NCBI GenBank assembly: GCA_022827045.1
Contig: JAJDTQ010000127.1
Location: 1 to 20,848, forward strand
DNA: 20,848 nt
Reading direction: 5' to 3'
Source: Candidatus Binatia bacterium
GTDB taxonomy: Bacteria > Desulfobacterota_B > Binatia > UBA9968 > JAJDTQ01
Shown: positions 1 through 6,864 of the stretch, piece after piece
Layout of the letters: every line of letters starts with the position of its first letter
Position numbering within the stretch: the first letter of the stretch is position 1
Program-made: the position numbers and the translations under genes
Notes under the pieces: model-generated
Seen by the model: only the letters and a program-made list of their open reading frames with translations
Told to the model about the DNA's origin: nothing
Database searches by the model: none

Positions 1-29
1 GGGCTCCCAGTAGCCCGCTCCCATGCCCA
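1..29. repeat. Terminal inverted copy of bases 467-495 (probable assembly fold-back)
   Basis: Bases 1-29 are the exact reverse complement of 467-495, which encode the last residues of the LigB gene. The match stops at base 30. A perfect 29-base inverted match beginning at the very first base of the window is most simply a chimeric fold-back at a contig end. The LigB-like protein sequence becomes convincing just after it, from the HG residues at 28-33. Confidence 0.7.
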
Positions 30-513
30 CGGGCCGATCATGCGCCGGATCCTTCCGGACGCGGACATACCGGTGGTGCCGGTGTTCGTGAACGCCATCC
101 ACGTGCCCGCCCCGAGCCCGAGGCGCTGCTACCGTCTGGGAGTGGCCATGCGAGAGATCATTGAGAGCCGGCCGGGGGACGAGCGGGTCGCCATTTACGC
201 GTCGGGCGGGTTGTCCCATTTCACCGCGGGCTACCCTTGGAAGCACTACTCGGGACCCCATGGCGTCGGCTCCATCAGCGAGGAGTTCGACCGTAACGCG
301 GTGGGGTTGATGATGGACGCGGAAGGCGACAAGCTCGAGCAGTTGACCTCACGGGATCTGCTCGACAACGGCGGCATCGAGATGCGCAGTTGGATCACGC
401 TCTTGGGAGCCGTGGGCAAGGTTCGGCCACGGTTCCTGCATTATCAGCCCTTCTACAGTGCCGTCATGGGCATGGGAGCGGGCTACTGGGAGCCCGAAGG
501 AGCGGACGGGTAG
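1..513 (+). CDS. LigB-type extradiol ring-cleavage dioxygenase, C-terminal part (5' truncated)
   Basis: The reading frame is open from base 1 to the stop at 511-513, about 170 codons, so the gene is cut by the window edge. Two motifs match the class III extradiol dioxygenase (LigB) family. ASGGLSHF near partial-residue 73 corresponds to the catalytic His of LigB, and GGIEMRSW (Glu at partial-residue 127) to the metal-ligand Glu. The stretch DIPVVPVFVNA is also typical. The N-terminal half with the two metal-binding His residues is missing. Family members open catechol-type rings next to the hydroxyl groups using Fe(II). The next gene, a Rieske oxygenase, begins 5 bases after the stop, so the two are probably co-transcribed. 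The first nine or so codons are doubtful because bases 1-29 duplicate 467-495 in reverse. Family call is firm; substrate (protocatechuate-like or other) is unknown. Confidence 0.85.
   Translation, partial: GLPVARSHAHGPIMRRILPDADIPVVPVFVNAIHVPAPSPRRCYRLGVAMREIIESRPGDERVAIYASGGLSHFTAGYPWKHYSGPHGVGSISEEFDRNAVGLMMDAEGDKLEQLTSRDLLDNGGIEMRSWITLLGAVGKVRPRFLHYQPFYSAVMGMGAGYWEPEGADG
467..495. repeat. Partner arm of the terminal inverted repeat at 1-29
   Basis: This stretch encodes the C-terminal GMGAGYWEP part of the LigB protein and is exactly reverse-complementary to bases 1-29. Its codons make sense in the LigB frame, so this is the genuine copy and 1-29 is the suspect one. Confidence 0.7.
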
Positions 514-518
514 CGATC

Positions 519-1778
519 ATGTTGCAGGAAGAGAACGACCGGCTGACGCGGGTGGGACCGGGGAGCCCTTGCGGCGAGTTGATGCGGCGGTACTGGCAGC
601 CGGTGGGGTTGTCCGAAGAGCTGCCGTCCGGCGGCGCGCCCGTTCCGGTGCGGCTTCTGGGCGAGGACATGGTGCTGTTCCGGGACGACCAGGGACGCCC
701 GGGCCTGCTGGGCATCCACTGCTGCCACCGGGGCGCGGACCTGAGCTACGGCCGGGTGGAGGACGGCGGGCTCCGGTGCATCTACCACGGCTGGCTCTAC
801 GACATTCACGGCAACTGCCTGGACCAGCCCGGAGAGCCCGGCGGCGGCGCGCACCGGGGCGAGATCCGCCAGCCCGCGTATCCGTGCATCGAGCGGGTGG
901 GCCTGATCTTCGCCTACATGGGTCCGGGCGAGCCGCCGCTCCTGCCGAACTACGAGTTCCTGACCCTGCCGGACGAACAGGTCTTCTGCACCAAGCTCTA
1001 CAGCGAGTGCAACTACCTGCAGGGAAACGAGGGCAACATCGACCTGCTGCACGTGTCGATCCTGCACTACACCGACCGCGACGTGCAGGCCAACACGGAC
1101 CATGGCGGCGCCAACGGCCTCAGCAGCAGGGGCGGGGCGCCGGGCGCCGAGACCACGGACGCGGAGCTGGTGGACGTGGGCTTGAGGGTCTGCAAGCTCC
1201 GTAAAGTGCCACCGGACCGCACCTACATCCGCTCCTGCACCTTCATCATGCCCAATTTGTGCGCCGTGCCCGCGCGCCAGGAGGGCGGACGCGGTTACAC
1301 CGTGAACTGGCACGTCCCCATCGACGACGAGAACCACTGGAAGTACGTGCTGATCTTCAACCGCGAGCGGCCGCTGGACAAGGAGGCGGTGCTGCGGGAG
1401 CGGCAGGCCACCGACTCGAGCTACAAGTCGCTGCGTAACAAGACCAACCGTTATCTCCAGGACCGTGACTCCATGAATACGGAAAGCTACAGCGGCATCG
1501 GTCACGTCTTCCAGGCCCAGGATCTTTGCGTCACCGAGAGCGCCGCCATCCAGGACCGCACCCAAGAGCATCTTGTCGCGTCGGACGCACCCATCGTGGC
1601 GTCCCGCAAGGTGTTGCTCAAGGGCATCGCCGACGTGGAGCAGGGACACGATCCCGCCAACGTCGTCCGCGACCCCGAAGCCAACCGCTTCAACATCATC
1701 TCAACCTACGGCTTCCTGCCGGAGGGAATGGACTGGAAAGAATACCACCGGGGGCTTGAAGGGGAGGCGCGGCGATGA
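519..1778 (+). CDS. Rieske non-heme iron oxygenase, alpha subunit (phthalate 4,5-dioxygenase type)
   Basis: Encodes 419 aa from the ATG at 519, five bases after the LigB stop. An in-frame ATG at 390 lies inside LigB and would add a non-homologous N-terminus. The Rieske [2Fe-2S] ligands are C68-x-H70 and C87-x2-H90. The mononuclear iron site shows D175-x2-H178-x4-H183. Near the C-terminus the block IQDRTQEHL followed by SD is characteristic of the phthalate 4,5-dioxygenase/vanillate demethylase group, whose members are of similar length. These enzymes use O2 and electrons from a separate reductase to dihydroxylate or demethylate aromatic carboxylates. No reductase or ferredoxin gene is in the window, so the partner must be upstream or elsewhere. 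Neighbouring LigB, Gfo/Idh and UbiD genes suggest a phthalate-like substrate, which is inference. Confidence 0.92.
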   Translation: MLQEENDRLTRVGPGSPCGELMRRYWQPVGLSEELPSGGAPVPVRLLGEDMVLFRDDQGRPGLLGIHCCHRGADLSYGRVEDGGLRCIYHGWLYDIHGNCLDQPGEPGGGAHRGEIRQPAYPCIERVGLIFAYMGPGEPPLLPNYEFLTLPDEQVFCTKLYSECNYLQGNEGNIDLLHVSILHYTDRDVQANTDHGGANGLSSRGGAPGAETTDAELVDVGLRVCKLRKVPPDRTYIRSCTFIMPNLCAVPARQEGGRGYTVNWHVPIDDENHWKYVLIFNRERPLDKEAVLRERQATDSSYKSLRNKTNRYLQDRDSMNTESYSGIGHVFQAQDLCVTESAAIQDRTQEHLVASDAPIVASRKVLLKGIADVEQGHDPANVVRDPEANRFNIISTYGFLPEGMDWKEYHRGLEGEARR

Positions 1779-1780
1779 CA

Positions 1781-1902
1781 GCGTCCTTCGACTCCGCTCC
1801 GCTACGCTCAGGACGAACGGCAATGCAAAGAAAACCGTGCAAGAACCCACACCCGTTCGTCCTGAGCGTAGCGAGGCGTAGCCGAGCGAAGTCGAAGGAC
1901 GC
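1781..1902. repeat. Intergenic palindromic repeat, copy 1
   Basis: A long imperfect inverted repeat. The left arm, about 1781-1820, starts GCGTCCTTCGACTCC and contains CTACGCTCAGGACGAACGG. The right arm, about 1853-1902, is its reverse complement with a roughly 10-base insertion (AGGCGTAGCC). The 32-base spacer is unrelated. It could form a very stable hairpin in the transcript between the Rieske and dehydrogenase genes. Related copies are at 5761-5910, 11264-11391 and 17687-17726. It has no coding capacity of its own, so it is best viewed as a MITE- or REP-like dispersed element. Confidence 0.9.
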
Positions 1903-1917
1903 CATCGTAGGACCGAG

Positions 1918-3144
1918 ATGGTTGACACGCTGAGACTGGGATTCATCGGGCTGGGAATGGCGGTGACGCGGATCTTCACCGAGCGGCCCGGCATCACCGA
2001 CCTTCCGCACATCAAGTTGACCGCGGCGGCCGACCCCCGGGACGATGCCCTAGCCCAGTTCCAAGAGGAATTCGGCGCGGAGGGCTACAACGACGTGAGG
2101 GACTTGGTGAAGAGTCCCAACGTCGACGCGGTCTACGTGGCCACCCCTCCCGAGATGCATGCCGAGCACGCGCTGCTGGCCATGGAGCACGGCAAGCACG
2201 CCATCGTGGAGAAGCCCATCGCGCTCACCATCGACGACTGCGAACGTATGAACGAGGCGGCGGAGCGGCGCGGGCTCAAGCTCCTGGCGGGCCACACCCA
2301 CAGCTTCGATCCGCCCATCCGGAAGATGCGGGAGATCATCCGGAGCGGCGAGTTGGGCCGGTTACGCATGGTCAACACCTGGAACTTCAACGAGTTCATG
2401 TACCGGCCCTGGCCGAGCCACGAGCTGGTCACTAGCCGCGGCATCCTGTTCAACCAGGCGCCCCACCAGGTGGACATTGTGCGCCTGCTGGGCGGCGGCT
2501 TGGTGCGGAGCGTGCGCGCCATGACCGGCGTGTGGGACGACTTCCGTCCGGGCGAAGGCGCCTACGTATGCTACCTGGAGTTCGAGGACGGCGTGCCGGC
2601 GACCCTCGTGTACAACGGCTACGGCTTCTTCGACACCGCCGAGTTCTACGACTGGGTGGGCGAGGGCGGGTATTACCGGGACCCGGAGACCAACCGCAAG
2701 ATGCGGTCGAACCTGCGGCAGGTCTCGGGCGACGAGGCGGCCCTGGAAGAGCAGAAGAACCAGATGCGCTATGGCGCCAGGCAGTCCGAGAACTATCCCG
2801 AGATCTGGAACATCTGGGGCAGGGGACACGCCGCCACCGACCGCAAGCATCAGAAGTTCTTCGGCCTCACGGTGGCTAGTTGCGAGAAGGGCGACCTGAG
2901 GCAATCGGCGGACGGCATTCTGGTATACGGAGAGGACGGCAAGCGGGAGGTGGCCATCGAGAGCGCCATGGCCGGACGCCAAGCCGAGGTGCAGGAACTG
3001 TACGAGGCCGTAGTCCACGAACGGCCCGTCTCGCACGACGGCCGCTGGGGCGAAGCCACCCTCGAGGTGTGCTTGGCCATGATCCAGTCGGCGGAAGAAC
3101 GGCGTGAGGTTCAGTTGTCGCATCAGGTGCCGGCATGGGAATGA
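1918..3144 (+). CDS. Gfo/Idh/MocA-family NAD(P)-dependent dehydrogenase (Pht4-like)
   Basis: Encodes 408 aa. The ATG at 1918 is preceded by AGGA at 1909-1912 with 5-base spacing. The N-terminal Rossmann fold has FIGLGMA at residues 9-15. The family EKP motif is at 98-100 (Lys99), and the catalytic segment FNQAPHQVD covers residues 178-186 with His183. The family contains sugar and cyclitol dehydrogenases, but also the putative 4,5-dihydroxyphthalate dehydrogenase Pht4 of Pseudomonas. Pht4 oxidises the cis-dihydrodiol made by phthalate 4,5-dioxygenase. Here a Pht3-like Rieske gene lies directly upstream, so a dihydrodiol dehydrogenase role is the best guess. The next gene follows after 22 bases. 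The alternative is an unrelated sugar-acid dehydrogenase. Confidence 0.88.
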   Translation: MVDTLRLGFIGLGMAVTRIFTERPGITDLPHIKLTAAADPRDDALAQFQEEFGAEGYNDVRDLVKSPNVDAVYVATPPEMHAEHALLAMEHGKHAIVEKPIALTIDDCERMNEAAERRGLKLLAGHTHSFDPPIRKMREIIRSGELGRLRMVNTWNFNEFMYRPWPSHELVTSRGILFNQAPHQVDIVRLLGGGLVRSVRAMTGVWDDFRPGEGAYVCYLEFEDGVPATLVYNGYGFFDTAEFYDWVGEGGYYRDPETNRKMRSNLRQVSGDEAALEEQKNQMRYGARQSENYPEIWNIWGRGHAATDRKHQKFFGLTVASCEKGDLRQSADGILVYGEDGKREVAIESAMAGRQAEVQELYEAVVHERPVSHDGRWGEATLEVCLAMIQSAEERREVQLSHQVPAWE

Positions 3145-3155
3145 GTCAAGTGAAC

Positions 3156-3161
3156 AAGGAG
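3156..3161 (+). promoter_or_regulatory. Shine-Dalgarno site fixing the bicupin start
   Basis: AAGGAG lies 5 bases before the ATG at 3167. It selects this start over the in-frame ATG at 3104, which lies inside the upstream dehydrogenase gene. Confidence 0.8.
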
Positions 3162-3166
3162 AAACC

Positions 3167-4291
3167 ATGAGCGAGGAGAAGGCAAAAGGACAGATGAGCA
3201 CCCGCGAGACCCCTTACGTGACCTGGATGCGCTCGCAGGACATCCCGATCATTGAGGGCTACGGGGTCACCAACCTGCAGGAGCATCCGCTCAAGACCTG
3301 GAGCCGCACCGGCGTGCCCACCTCCTTCGTGCACATGAAGGGCATGGAGGGGATCACCGGCATGTACGTGATGGAGATTCCGCCGGGCGGTTCCACCACC
3401 GCGGACAAGCACCTCTACGAGAAGGTGGTGTACGTGATGAAGGGAGAGGGGGAGACCGAGTACATGGGGCCCGGAGAGGCCACCAATGCGGTCAACTGGA
3501 AGGAGGGGAGCCTCTTCGCGATACCGCTCAACACCACCCACCGCATCGTCAACAATGGCAAGGAGCCGGCGTTCCTGGTGGCCACCAACACGGCGCCGCT
3601 GGCCTTCGACCTGTACTACCGCGAGGACTTCATCTACGGCACCGACAAGGTCTTCGACGACCGCTACGACGGGCGCAAGGATTACTTCGGGCTGGACAAG
3701 CGCTCCAAGGACGTGTTCCGGCCCGGCTGGATATGGGAGACCAACTTCATACCGGATGCCCGGGCGGTGGAGCTTCCGGTGAACGAGCGGCGGGGCTCGG
3801 GTTACCTGAACATCCAGTTCGAGATCTGCGAGAACAGCCTCATCGGCCACTTCACCAACTTCCCGACGGGTCGCTATACCAAGGCCCACTACCACGGCGG
3901 CGGCGCGATTCTGACCATATTGAGCTCCGAGGGCTACAGCCTGATGTGGTCCAACGACCTGGGTCCGCGGCCGTTCGCCGACGGCAAGGGGGACAAGGTG
4001 GTGCGGGTGGACTGGAAGGAGGGCAGCGTGTTCAGCCCGCCCACCAACTGGTTCCACCAGCACTTCAACGTCACGGACATACCGGCGTTGCAGATGGCGC
4101 TCCGGAACGGCAGCGCCAAGCACCCCTTCGGCGTGCGCAAGGCGGCCACCCGGGGCGGGGTCTCGACCTCCATCTACGAGGGGGGCACCCAGATCGAGTA
4201 CGAGGACGAGGATCCCGAGATCCGGCGGATCTTCGATGCCGAGACGGCGGAGCACGGCGTCAAGGTCGACATGCCCCGGTTCGACGGATGA
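3167..4291 (+). CDS. Bicupin-domain protein, possible metal-dependent dioxygenase
   Basis: Encodes 374 aa in two cupin domains. The N-terminal domain, about residues 60-145, carries KHLYEKVVYVMKGEGE, where the usual first His is Asp80, His82 is kept and the following acidic ligand is Lys86. Its second cupin motif keeps His125. The C-terminal domain, about 215-315, has an intact HYH (241-243) and FHQHF (His297, His299), so this half should bind a metal. Length and two-domain layout resemble gentisate 1,2-dioxygenase and related bicupin ring-cleavage enzymes, but close identity to them is not evident. It sits 22 bases after the dehydrogenase gene and 19 bases before a UbiD gene, so co-expression is likely. 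It may be a second ring-cleavage enzyme, an isomerase or a binding protein. Confidence 0.82.
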   Translation: MSEEKAKGQMSTRETPYVTWMRSQDIPIIEGYGVTNLQEHPLKTWSRTGVPTSFVHMKGMEGITGMYVMEIPPGGSTTADKHLYEKVVYVMKGEGETEYMGPGEATNAVNWKEGSLFAIPLNTTHRIVNNGKEPAFLVATNTAPLAFDLYYREDFIYGTDKVFDDRYDGRKDYFGLDKRSKDVFRPGWIWETNFIPDARAVELPVNERRGSGYLNIQFEICENSLIGHFTNFPTGRYTKAHYHGGGAILTILSSEGYSLMWSNDLGPRPFADGKGDKVVRVDWKEGSVFSPPTNWFHQHFNVTDIPALQMALRNGSAKHPFGVRKAATRGGVSTSIYEGGTQIEYEDEDPEIRRIFDAETAEHGVKVDMPRFDG

Positions 4292-4310
4292 TGGGGAGCT
4301 GGACGCCGCG

Positions 4311-5750
4311 ATGATTACCGACCTGAGAATGTTCCTGGAAGAGCTGGACCGCCGGGGCGACCTGAAGCGGGTCAACGGCGCGGATCTGGAATACGAGATC
4401 GGCTGCATCGCTGAAATTGCCTTTCACCGCCGGGGCCCGGCGCTGCTGTTCGACGAGATCTCCGGCTACCCGCCCGGGTTCCGTGTGGCGTCCAACCTGG
4501 CCAGCACCCGGCAGCGCTCGCTGATGGCCATCGGCACGGACCCTGACACCCCCGAGGCCGACGCCATGCGCGCGTGGAAGGCGAAGTGGGCAAGCTACAA
4601 GGGCATCGCCCCGCGGGTCGTGAACGCGAGCCCGCTGCTGGAGAACGTGCTGACCGGCGACGACGTGGACCTGGGCCGCATTCCGGTGCCCGTTTGGCAC
4701 GAGCTCGACGGCGGCCCCTACATCGGCTCCGGCGTCGCGGTGATTCTCAAGGACCCCGACAGCGGGTTCGTGAACCTCGGGAGCTACCGGCTGCAGGTGC
4801 ACGACGGCAAGACCACCGGCCTTTTCTGCGAGCCGGCCAATGACGGCAGCGCGATCCTGCGCAAGTATTGGGACAAGGGCGAGGCGTGTCCGGTGGCGGT
4901 GTCGGTGGGGCCGGAGCCGGCGGTGTTCCTCACGGCCTCGGGCTCCACGGGCTGTCCCAACGGCGTTCCCGAGTACGAATACGTCGGCTTCCTCTGCGGG
5001 GAGCCCGTGGATGTCATCGAGGGCCGCATGACGGGGCTTCCCATCTCCGCCGGCTCGGAGATCGCCTTCGAGGGCGAGGTCCCGCCCCCCGAGGTGGAGT
5101 CGCGGCAGGAGGGTCCCTTCGGCGAGTGGACCGGCTACTACATGATCACGTCGGTGCCGGAGCCGGTGATCCGGGTGACCGCGCTCTACTACCGCAACGA
5201 CCCCATCCTGTTCGGCGCGCCGCCGTTCAAGCCGCTCCGCGAGTCTTACGCGTTCTCGCTGCCCATGCGTTCCATGACCGGGCTCTGGTCGCGCCTGGAG
5301 AAGGACGGGCTTCCGGTGACCCGGGTGACGGACCTGGTCAAGATGGGCGCGGTGGTGGTGAGCGTGGTCCAGAAGACGCCCGACGACGTGCCGCGGATCA
5401 TCAAGGCGCTGCGGGAGAGCCGCGCCCCCTGTCGCATCAACATCCTGGTGGACGACGACGTGAACCCCGAGGACCCCATCGAGGTCTTCTGGGCCCTGGG
5501 GACGCGGCTGGACGCTGGCGAGGGCGTTCACAAGAGCACGGTGCCGAGCGCCTGGCGGCTGGATCCGTTGCGCACCGCGGAGGAGCGCGAGATCCGTGAG
5601 CCGATCCCGTACCGGCGCCTGATCCTCAACGGCTGCCGGCCGTTCGAGCGGCTCAACGAATTCTCGCCGGTAAACCTGTTCAGCAAGGAACGGCGGGAGG
5701 CCACCTGGGAGAAGTGGAGACTGGGAGAGTGGCTGAAGGGGGGGATGTAG
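4311..5750 (+). CDS. UbiD-family prenylated-FMN-dependent decarboxylase (copy 1)
   Basis: Encodes 479 aa from the ATG at 4311 (protein starts MITDLRMFLEELDRRG, the usual UbiD N-terminus). An in-frame ATG at 4236 lies inside the bicupin gene and is rejected. The catalytic features of UbiD/Fdc1 are present: Arg160 in LGSYRLQVHD, and the Glu pair E267/E272 in EGPFGEWTGYY, equivalent to the E-x4-E of Fdc1. These enzymes remove or add CO2 on aromatic and alpha,beta-unsaturated acids using prenylated FMN, which is made by UbiX. No ubiX is in the window. Beside the Rieske and dehydrogenase genes, a role in decarboxylating a dihydroxyphthalate-like intermediate is plausible, but that is inference. 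It shares length and active-site layout with the second copy at 11426. Confidence 0.93.
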   Translation: MITDLRMFLEELDRRGDLKRVNGADLEYEIGCIAEIAFHRRGPALLFDEISGYPPGFRVASNLASTRQRSLMAIGTDPDTPEADAMRAWKAKWASYKGIAPRVVNASPLLENVLTGDDVDLGRIPVPVWHELDGGPYIGSGVAVILKDPDSGFVNLGSYRLQVHDGKTTGLFCEPANDGSAILRKYWDKGEACPVAVSVGPEPAVFLTASGSTGCPNGVPEYEYVGFLCGEPVDVIEGRMTGLPISAGSEIAFEGEVPPPEVESRQEGPFGEWTGYYMITSVPEPVIRVTALYYRNDPILFGAPPFKPLRESYAFSLPMRSMTGLWSRLEKDGLPVTRVTDLVKMGAVVVSVVQKTPDDVPRIIKALRESRAPCRINILVDDDVNPEDPIEVFWALGTRLDAGEGVHKSTVPSAWRLDPLRTAEEREIREPIPYRRLILNGCRPFERLNEFSPVNLFSKERREATWEKWRLGEWLKGGM

Positions 5751-5760
5751 GAGGAAGATG

Positions 5761-5910
5761 GCGTCCTTCGACTTCGCTCGCCCTTCGACATGCTCAGGAC
5801 TCGCTACGCTCAGGACGAACGGTGTTGAGAACAGTGTCTCTCCCGTCCTGAGCTCTTCGACAAGCTCAGGACAGGCTACGCGGAGCGCCAGCGAAGCGAA
5901 GTTGAAGGAC
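5761..5910. repeat. Intergenic palindromic repeat, copy 2
   Basis: The largest copy, with arms beginning GCGTCCTTCGACTTCGC and ending GCGAAGTTGAAGGAC. The left arm has the core CTACGCTCAGGACGAACGG plus a nested CTTCGACATGCTCAGGA. The right arm has TCTTCGACAAGCTCAGGAC. The nested pieces look like an insertion of one repeat unit within another. It fills most of the gap between ubiD copy 1 and the hydrolase gene, and ends 26 bases before the hydrolase ATG. Confidence 0.9.
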
Positions 5911-5936
5911 CTTTCAGATGACCTGAAGGAGATCGA

Positions 5937-6809
5937 ATGTTTGCCGATGAGCTCGCAGAATACATGAAGTACGAGACCTACTACGACGCCGGCGGCGTGC
6001 GCACGCGCTGTTTCGAGAAGGGCGAGGGCGACCCTGTCATCCTGCTTCACGGCGGCGGCGGCCACGCGGAGACGTGGGTGCGGAACCTGTTGCCGCTGTC
6101 TGAGCACTTCCGGGTGCTGGCCATCGACTATCTGGGCCACGGCTTCACCGACAAGCCGGCCATCACCTACGACATGGAGGCCTTCTCCAAGCACCTGCTG
6201 GACTTCATGGACGCGGCGGGGGTGGAACGGGGCCACCTGGTGGGCGAGTCCCAGGGCGGACAGATTAGCGTCTACACCACGCACCACCACCCGGAGCGCG
6301 TGGGAAAGCTGGGCCTCATCGTAGGCGGCATCCCCTCCAACGAGCACGGCTACACCACCGGCATGCACCAGCTCGACGCGCTTACCAAGGCCGCGGTCGG
6401 AGACCCCACCAGGGAAACCATCCGCAAGCGCATGGAGTGGCTGTTCCACGACCCGTCGACGCTGCCCGACGAGTTGGTGGACATCCGCCTCGAGATCTAC
6501 ACGAATCCCGAGTACCGCGAACGCGTCCAGGGTTTCATCCGCATGCGCGGCTACGACCTGATCCCCAAGATCCCCAAGCTGCAAAGCCCCATGCTGTTCT
6601 TCTGGACCACCCACAACCCCACCTGTCCCTGGCACGTGGCCGAGAAGGTGCACCAGAGCGTGCCGGGATCGCGGTTCGTGCTGCTGGACAAGGCGGCGCA
6701 TTGGCCGCAGTTCGAGCAGCCCGCGGAGTTCAACCGGGTACTGACGGAGTTTCTCTCACAGGAGGAGGACGAGATCCTCATCGATACGTACCGGCGCCGG
6801 TACTGGTAA
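5937..6809 (+). CDS. Alpha/beta hydrolase resembling meta-cleavage product hydrolases, catalytic Asp replaced
   Basis: Encodes 290 aa. The ATG at 5937 has AAGGAG at 5926-5931 with 5-base spacing. The fold is clear: oxyanion region LLHGGGGHAETW (36-47), nucleophile elbow GESQGG with Ser105, and catalytic His255 in AAHWPQFEQPAEF. At the place where the family has the acid, typically WGxxDxxxP, this protein reads WTTHNPTCP with Asn227. The canonical Asp therefore appears to be lost or moved. Relatives such as MhpC and BphD split ring-fission products, which fits the extradiol dioxygenase upstream. Other family members are esterases or epoxide hydrolases. It lies between the UbiD gene and the ABC importer on the same strand. 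Confidence 0.88.
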   Translation: MFADELAEYMKYETYYDAGGVRTRCFEKGEGDPVILLHGGGGHAETWVRNLLPLSEHFRVLAIDYLGHGFTDKPAITYDMEAFSKHLLDFMDAAGVERGHLVGESQGGQISVYTTHHHPERVGKLGLIVGGIPSNEHGYTTGMHQLDALTKAAVGDPTRETIRKRMEWLFHDPSTLPDELVDIRLEIYTNPEYRERVQGFIRMRGYDLIPKIPKLQSPMLFFWTTHNPTCPWHVAEKVHQSVPGSRFVLLDKAAHWPQFEQPAEFNRVLTEFLSQEEDEILIDTYRRRYW

Positions 6810-6851
6810 TCGCAGGGAGGACGGTTTCCGGAACCATCCCTGTCGTCAAGC

Positions 6852-6859
6852 AAGGAGGT
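6852..6859 (+). promoter_or_regulatory. Strong Shine-Dalgarno site of the solute-binding protein
   Basis: AAGGAGGT, an essentially perfect anti-16S match, stands 5 bases before the ATG at 6865. It is the strongest ribosome-binding site I see in the window and fits a binding protein needed in excess over its ATPase and permease. Confidence 0.8.
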
Positions 6860-6864
6860 AGGAC

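Noticed and set aside
4260..6701. Very long minus-strand open frame opposite ubiD copy 1 and the hydrolase gene
   Set aside because: Low-complexity His/Val/Arg/Leu-rich translation with no family motifs, antisense to two well-supported genes and running through a palindromic repeat. It is a high-GC shadow frame.
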